20,542 nucleotides of DNA, from positions 1 to 20,542 of the forward strand of contig RKSK01000202.1 of NCBI GenBank assembly GCA_007570915.1, written 5' to 3'. The notes beneath the pieces are model-generated. The model made no database searches, was not told the DNA's origin, and saw only the letters and a program-made list of their open reading frames with translations. Position 1 is the stretch's first letter. Every line of letters starts with the position of its first letter. This document shows, in pieces, positions 18,882 through 20,542 of the stretch. The position numbers were made by a program, and so were the translations under genes. Source of the DNA: Cenarchaeum sp. (lineage in GTDB: Archaea; Thermoproteota; Nitrososphaeria; Nitrososphaerales; Nitrosopumilaceae).

Positions 18882-20354
18882 ATGGCGTCGGTGACGTTCC
18901 ACGGCGGGGTCGGCGAGATCGGCGGCAACAAGTTCCTCGTGCGCGACGGGGACACGTCCGTGATGATGGACTTTGGGATGAGCTTCGCCGCCGAGGGCCG
19001 CTACTTTTCCGAGTACCGCAAGGCGCGCGCCTCCAACGTCCTCGTCGACATGCTCGAGCTCGGCCTCCTGCCGCGCATCGACGGCCTCTACAGGAGGGAC
19101 TATGCCGAGCACATGGGACTCGGGTGGACGGAGGAGCCGCCCGTGGACGCGATCATACTGACGCACGCGCACATCGACCACTGCGGCTACCTCGGCTACG
19201 TCAGGGAGGACATTCCCGTCCACTGCACAAAGGCCTCCGAGCTCATCATGCGCTGCTTTGACGATACGGGCAAGGGCCACCAGCTGACCGAGCTGAGGAC
19301 AAAGTTCGCCTACAGTGCCCAGAGCAAGAGGCCCTGGACGCGCCTCACGGGGGACAGGAGGGAGCGCGAGATCCGCACAATGCACAGCGGCAGGAAGTTC
19401 CGCGTGGGCGGCATCGCCGTCGAGCCCCACGAGGTGGACCACTCGCTCCCCGGCGCGTGCGCGCTCATACTCCACACGTCGGGCGGGACGCTGGCAAACA
19501 CGGCGGACCTGCGCTTTCACGGCAGGCGCGCGAGGGCGACTGACCGCTTTGTGAAGAGGTGCGCCAGGGCGGGAATAGGCCTGCTGCTGTGCGAGGGCAC
19601 GCGCATATCAAGGGGGCCCGAGACGCCGGCAAGGACGGAGCGCTGGATAGAAAAGGAGGCCGCGTCCATAATGCGCGGGGCCGGCGGCCTCGCCGTGTGC
19701 GGGTACCCCATGCGCGACCTTGACCGCCTCCAGTCGCTCCACCTCGCGGCGCGCTCGGCCGACCGCACGCTCGTCGTCGACCTAAAGCAGGCGTACCTCC
19801 TGGCCCTCTTTGAGGAGCACCTGCCCGGCACGTACCCCCGCCTCGACGAGGTCGGCATATTTGTAAACCGCGGGTCGTGGGGCCTCATAGACAAGGGCGT
19901 CCCCGACGAGGCCCTCGAGAGGGACTATGACAAGTGGAAGCAGGACTTTTTGAACCACCCTAGCCGCCTGGACTACCGCGACATCAGCGCGGGCGCAAGG
20001 AGATACCTCTACTATTGCGACGACTTTTCGCTGCAAAACCTCATCGACATCAAGCCGCAAAAGGGCTCCACGTACATACGCTCGCTCACCGAGCCCTTTG
20101 ACGCGGACATGGAGATCCAGGAGCGGCAGGTCAAGAACTGGCTCGCGAGGTTTGGCCTCATCGGCAGCTCAAGGAGGTGGCACCAGCTCCACGTGTCCGG
20201 CCACGGCGACGGCGCGCAGATCAGGCGCGTCATCGAGGGCGCCGGCGCCGAGCGCCTCGTGCCCATCCACACCGAGCGCAAAAACGAGTCACACCACAGG
20301 GCCATGCACGGCAGCGTCACCTCCGTGAGGAGGGGGCGGTCCGTCGAGGTCTGA
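18882..20354 (+). CDS. Beta-CASP metallo-beta-lactamase-fold nuclease (RNase J-like)
   Basis: The protein probably degrades or trims RNA (RNase J/aCPSF relatives) in the cytosol. From the ATG at 18882 it has 490 aa and begins MASVTFHGGVGEIGGNKFLV, the RNase J-style opening. Metal motifs are ILTHAHIDHCGYL (HxHxDH, about residues 93-104), HEVDHSLPGA (about 183) and the acidic motif in NTADLRFHG (about 206), where RNase J usually reads TGD. The long middle is the beta-CASP insertion. Late motifs are VSGHGDGAQ (about 438) and VPIHTER (about 460), the standard end of the family. RNase J C-terminal dimer domain and aCPSF KH domains are absent, so it belongs to a shorter archaeal beta-CASP group. 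The substrate is unknown. The open frame upstream of 18882 is a GC artefact. Confidence 0.88.
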   Translation: MASVTFHGGVGEIGGNKFLVRDGDTSVMMDFGMSFAAEGRYFSEYRKARASNVLVDMLELGLLPRIDGLYRRDYAEHMGLGWTEEPPVDAIILTHAHIDHCGYLGYVREDIPVHCTKASELIMRCFDDTGKGHQLTELRTKFAYSAQSKRPWTRLTGDRREREIRTMHSGRKFRVGGIAVEPHEVDHSLPGACALILHTSGGTLANTADLRFHGRRARATDRFVKRCARAGIGLLLCEGTRISRGPETPARTERWIEKEAASIMRGAGGLAVCGYPMRDLDRLQSLHLAARSADRTLVVDLKQAYLLALFEEHLPGTYPRLDEVGIFVNRGSWGLIDKGVPDEALERDYDKWKQDFLNHPSRLDYRDISAGARRYLYYCDDFSLQNLIDIKPQKGSTYIRSLTEPFDADMEIQERQVKNWLARFGLIGSSRRWHQLHVSGHGDGAQIRRVIEGAGAERLVPIHTERKNESHHRAMHGSVTSVRRGRSVEV

Positions 20355-20363
20355 GTGTTGGTG

Positions 20364-20436
20364 GGCCCCCGAGGGGGATCGAACCCCTATCCGGGGATCC
20401 ACAATCCCCTATACTAACCACTATACGACGGGGGCC
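20364..20436 (-). tRNA. tRNA-His (anticodon GTG) with encoded G-1
   Basis: On the minus strand GCCCCCG (20435-20429) pairs with CGGGGGC (20371-20365). G-1 (20436) faces C73 (20364), the identity element of tRNA-His. The D-arm is GTAT-AGTGGTTAGT-type; the anticodon arm GGGGA-TTGTGGA-TCCCC gives GTG; the T-arm is AGGGG-TTCGATC-CCCCT. No insertion is present, in contrast to the other two tRNAs in this window. CCA is not encoded. The 3' end is 9 nt from the stop of the convergent nuclease gene. Confidence 0.95.
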
Positions 20437-20461
20437 ACGGCCCGCGCAGCCCCGCCGGGCG

Positions 20462-20469
20462 CTAATTAA
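20462..20469 (-). promoter_or_regulatory. TATA-like box of tRNA-His
   Basis: TTAATTAG on the minus strand is centred 29 nt before the tRNA 5' end. The last roughly 70 nt of the window show nothing else recognisable. Confidence 0.6.
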
Positions 20470-20542
20470 CTCTTGACGCGGCTCGCGCTTCATGCGCGCG
20501 CGGGGCCCGGCCGGGACAGCCCCCTCCCCACGGAGCTGACGC

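Noticed and set aside
1..20542. Insertion sequences, integrases, attachment sites or replication origin
   Set aside because: No transposase or integrase motifs, no terminal inverted repeats with target duplications, and no Cdc6/origin-box cluster were seen.

Overview
The window is chromosomal DNA of an archaeon. It carries TiaS, archaeal uS13/uS4/uS11 ribosomal proteins, an archaeal-type CobT homologue, RtcB and intron-like insertions in tRNA genes. Protein style (for example MCSIIGY at the start of GlmS) and gene content point to the Nitrososphaerota (Thaumarchaeota), perhaps a very GC-rich Cenarchaeum-like lineage. This assignment is inference from remembered family features, not a database match. 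The DNA is visibly GC-rich, so AT-rich promoter boxes stand out and spurious long ORFs are common on both strands.

Layout. Positions 1-1972 (+) hold the end of an NAD(P)HX epimerase, a metallo-beta-lactamase-fold gene cut off at its third motif, and a CobT-like gene. Positions 1955-5135 (-) hold rps13-rps4-glmS. A tRNA-Gln with an 18-nt insertion follows at 5198-5288 (-). A DUF354 glycosyltransferase-like gene (-) and a Rossmann-fold gene (+) diverge from an AT-rich promoter at 6441-6458. Positions 7671-9690 (+) hold a TATA box, a 42-codon ORF with a tandem repeat, and a dnaK that lacks its N-terminal phosphate-1 loop. An initiator tRNA-Met with a 16-nt D-loop insertion (9742-9832, +) meets tiaS (-) tail to tail. 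rps11 (+) converges on a 103-aa gene that lies directly behind rtcB (-). A small two-gene minus-strand unit (13942-14553) contains a frameshifted gene. purB (+) converges on a stand-alone asparagine-synthase-like gene that follows a 110-aa gene (-). An islet at 17171-18691 has a long intergenic stretch and two convergent unrecognised genes. A beta-CASP nuclease gene (+) and a tRNA-His (-) close the window.

How it works together. The themes are translation (three ribosomal proteins, three tRNAs, TiaS), RNA processing (RtcB, beta-CASP nuclease), proteostasis (DnaK), and core metabolism (GlmS, PurB, NAD repair, cobamide assembly). RtcB would be expected to join exons after excision of the insertions seen in two of the three tRNAs.

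Almost every first gene of a transcription unit, and each tRNA, has one AT-rich box centred about 26-32 nt upstream of its start. For protein genes this is the geometry of leaderless archaeal mRNA. I used it to choose starts for rps11, rtcB and several small genes. Internal genes tend to be coupled by GTGA overlaps or gaps of 0-6 nt.

The most notable anomalies are the dnaK 5' end, the exchanged RtcB C-terminus, the tRNA insertions, the truncated MBL gene, and repeat-built extensions on ribosomal proteins.
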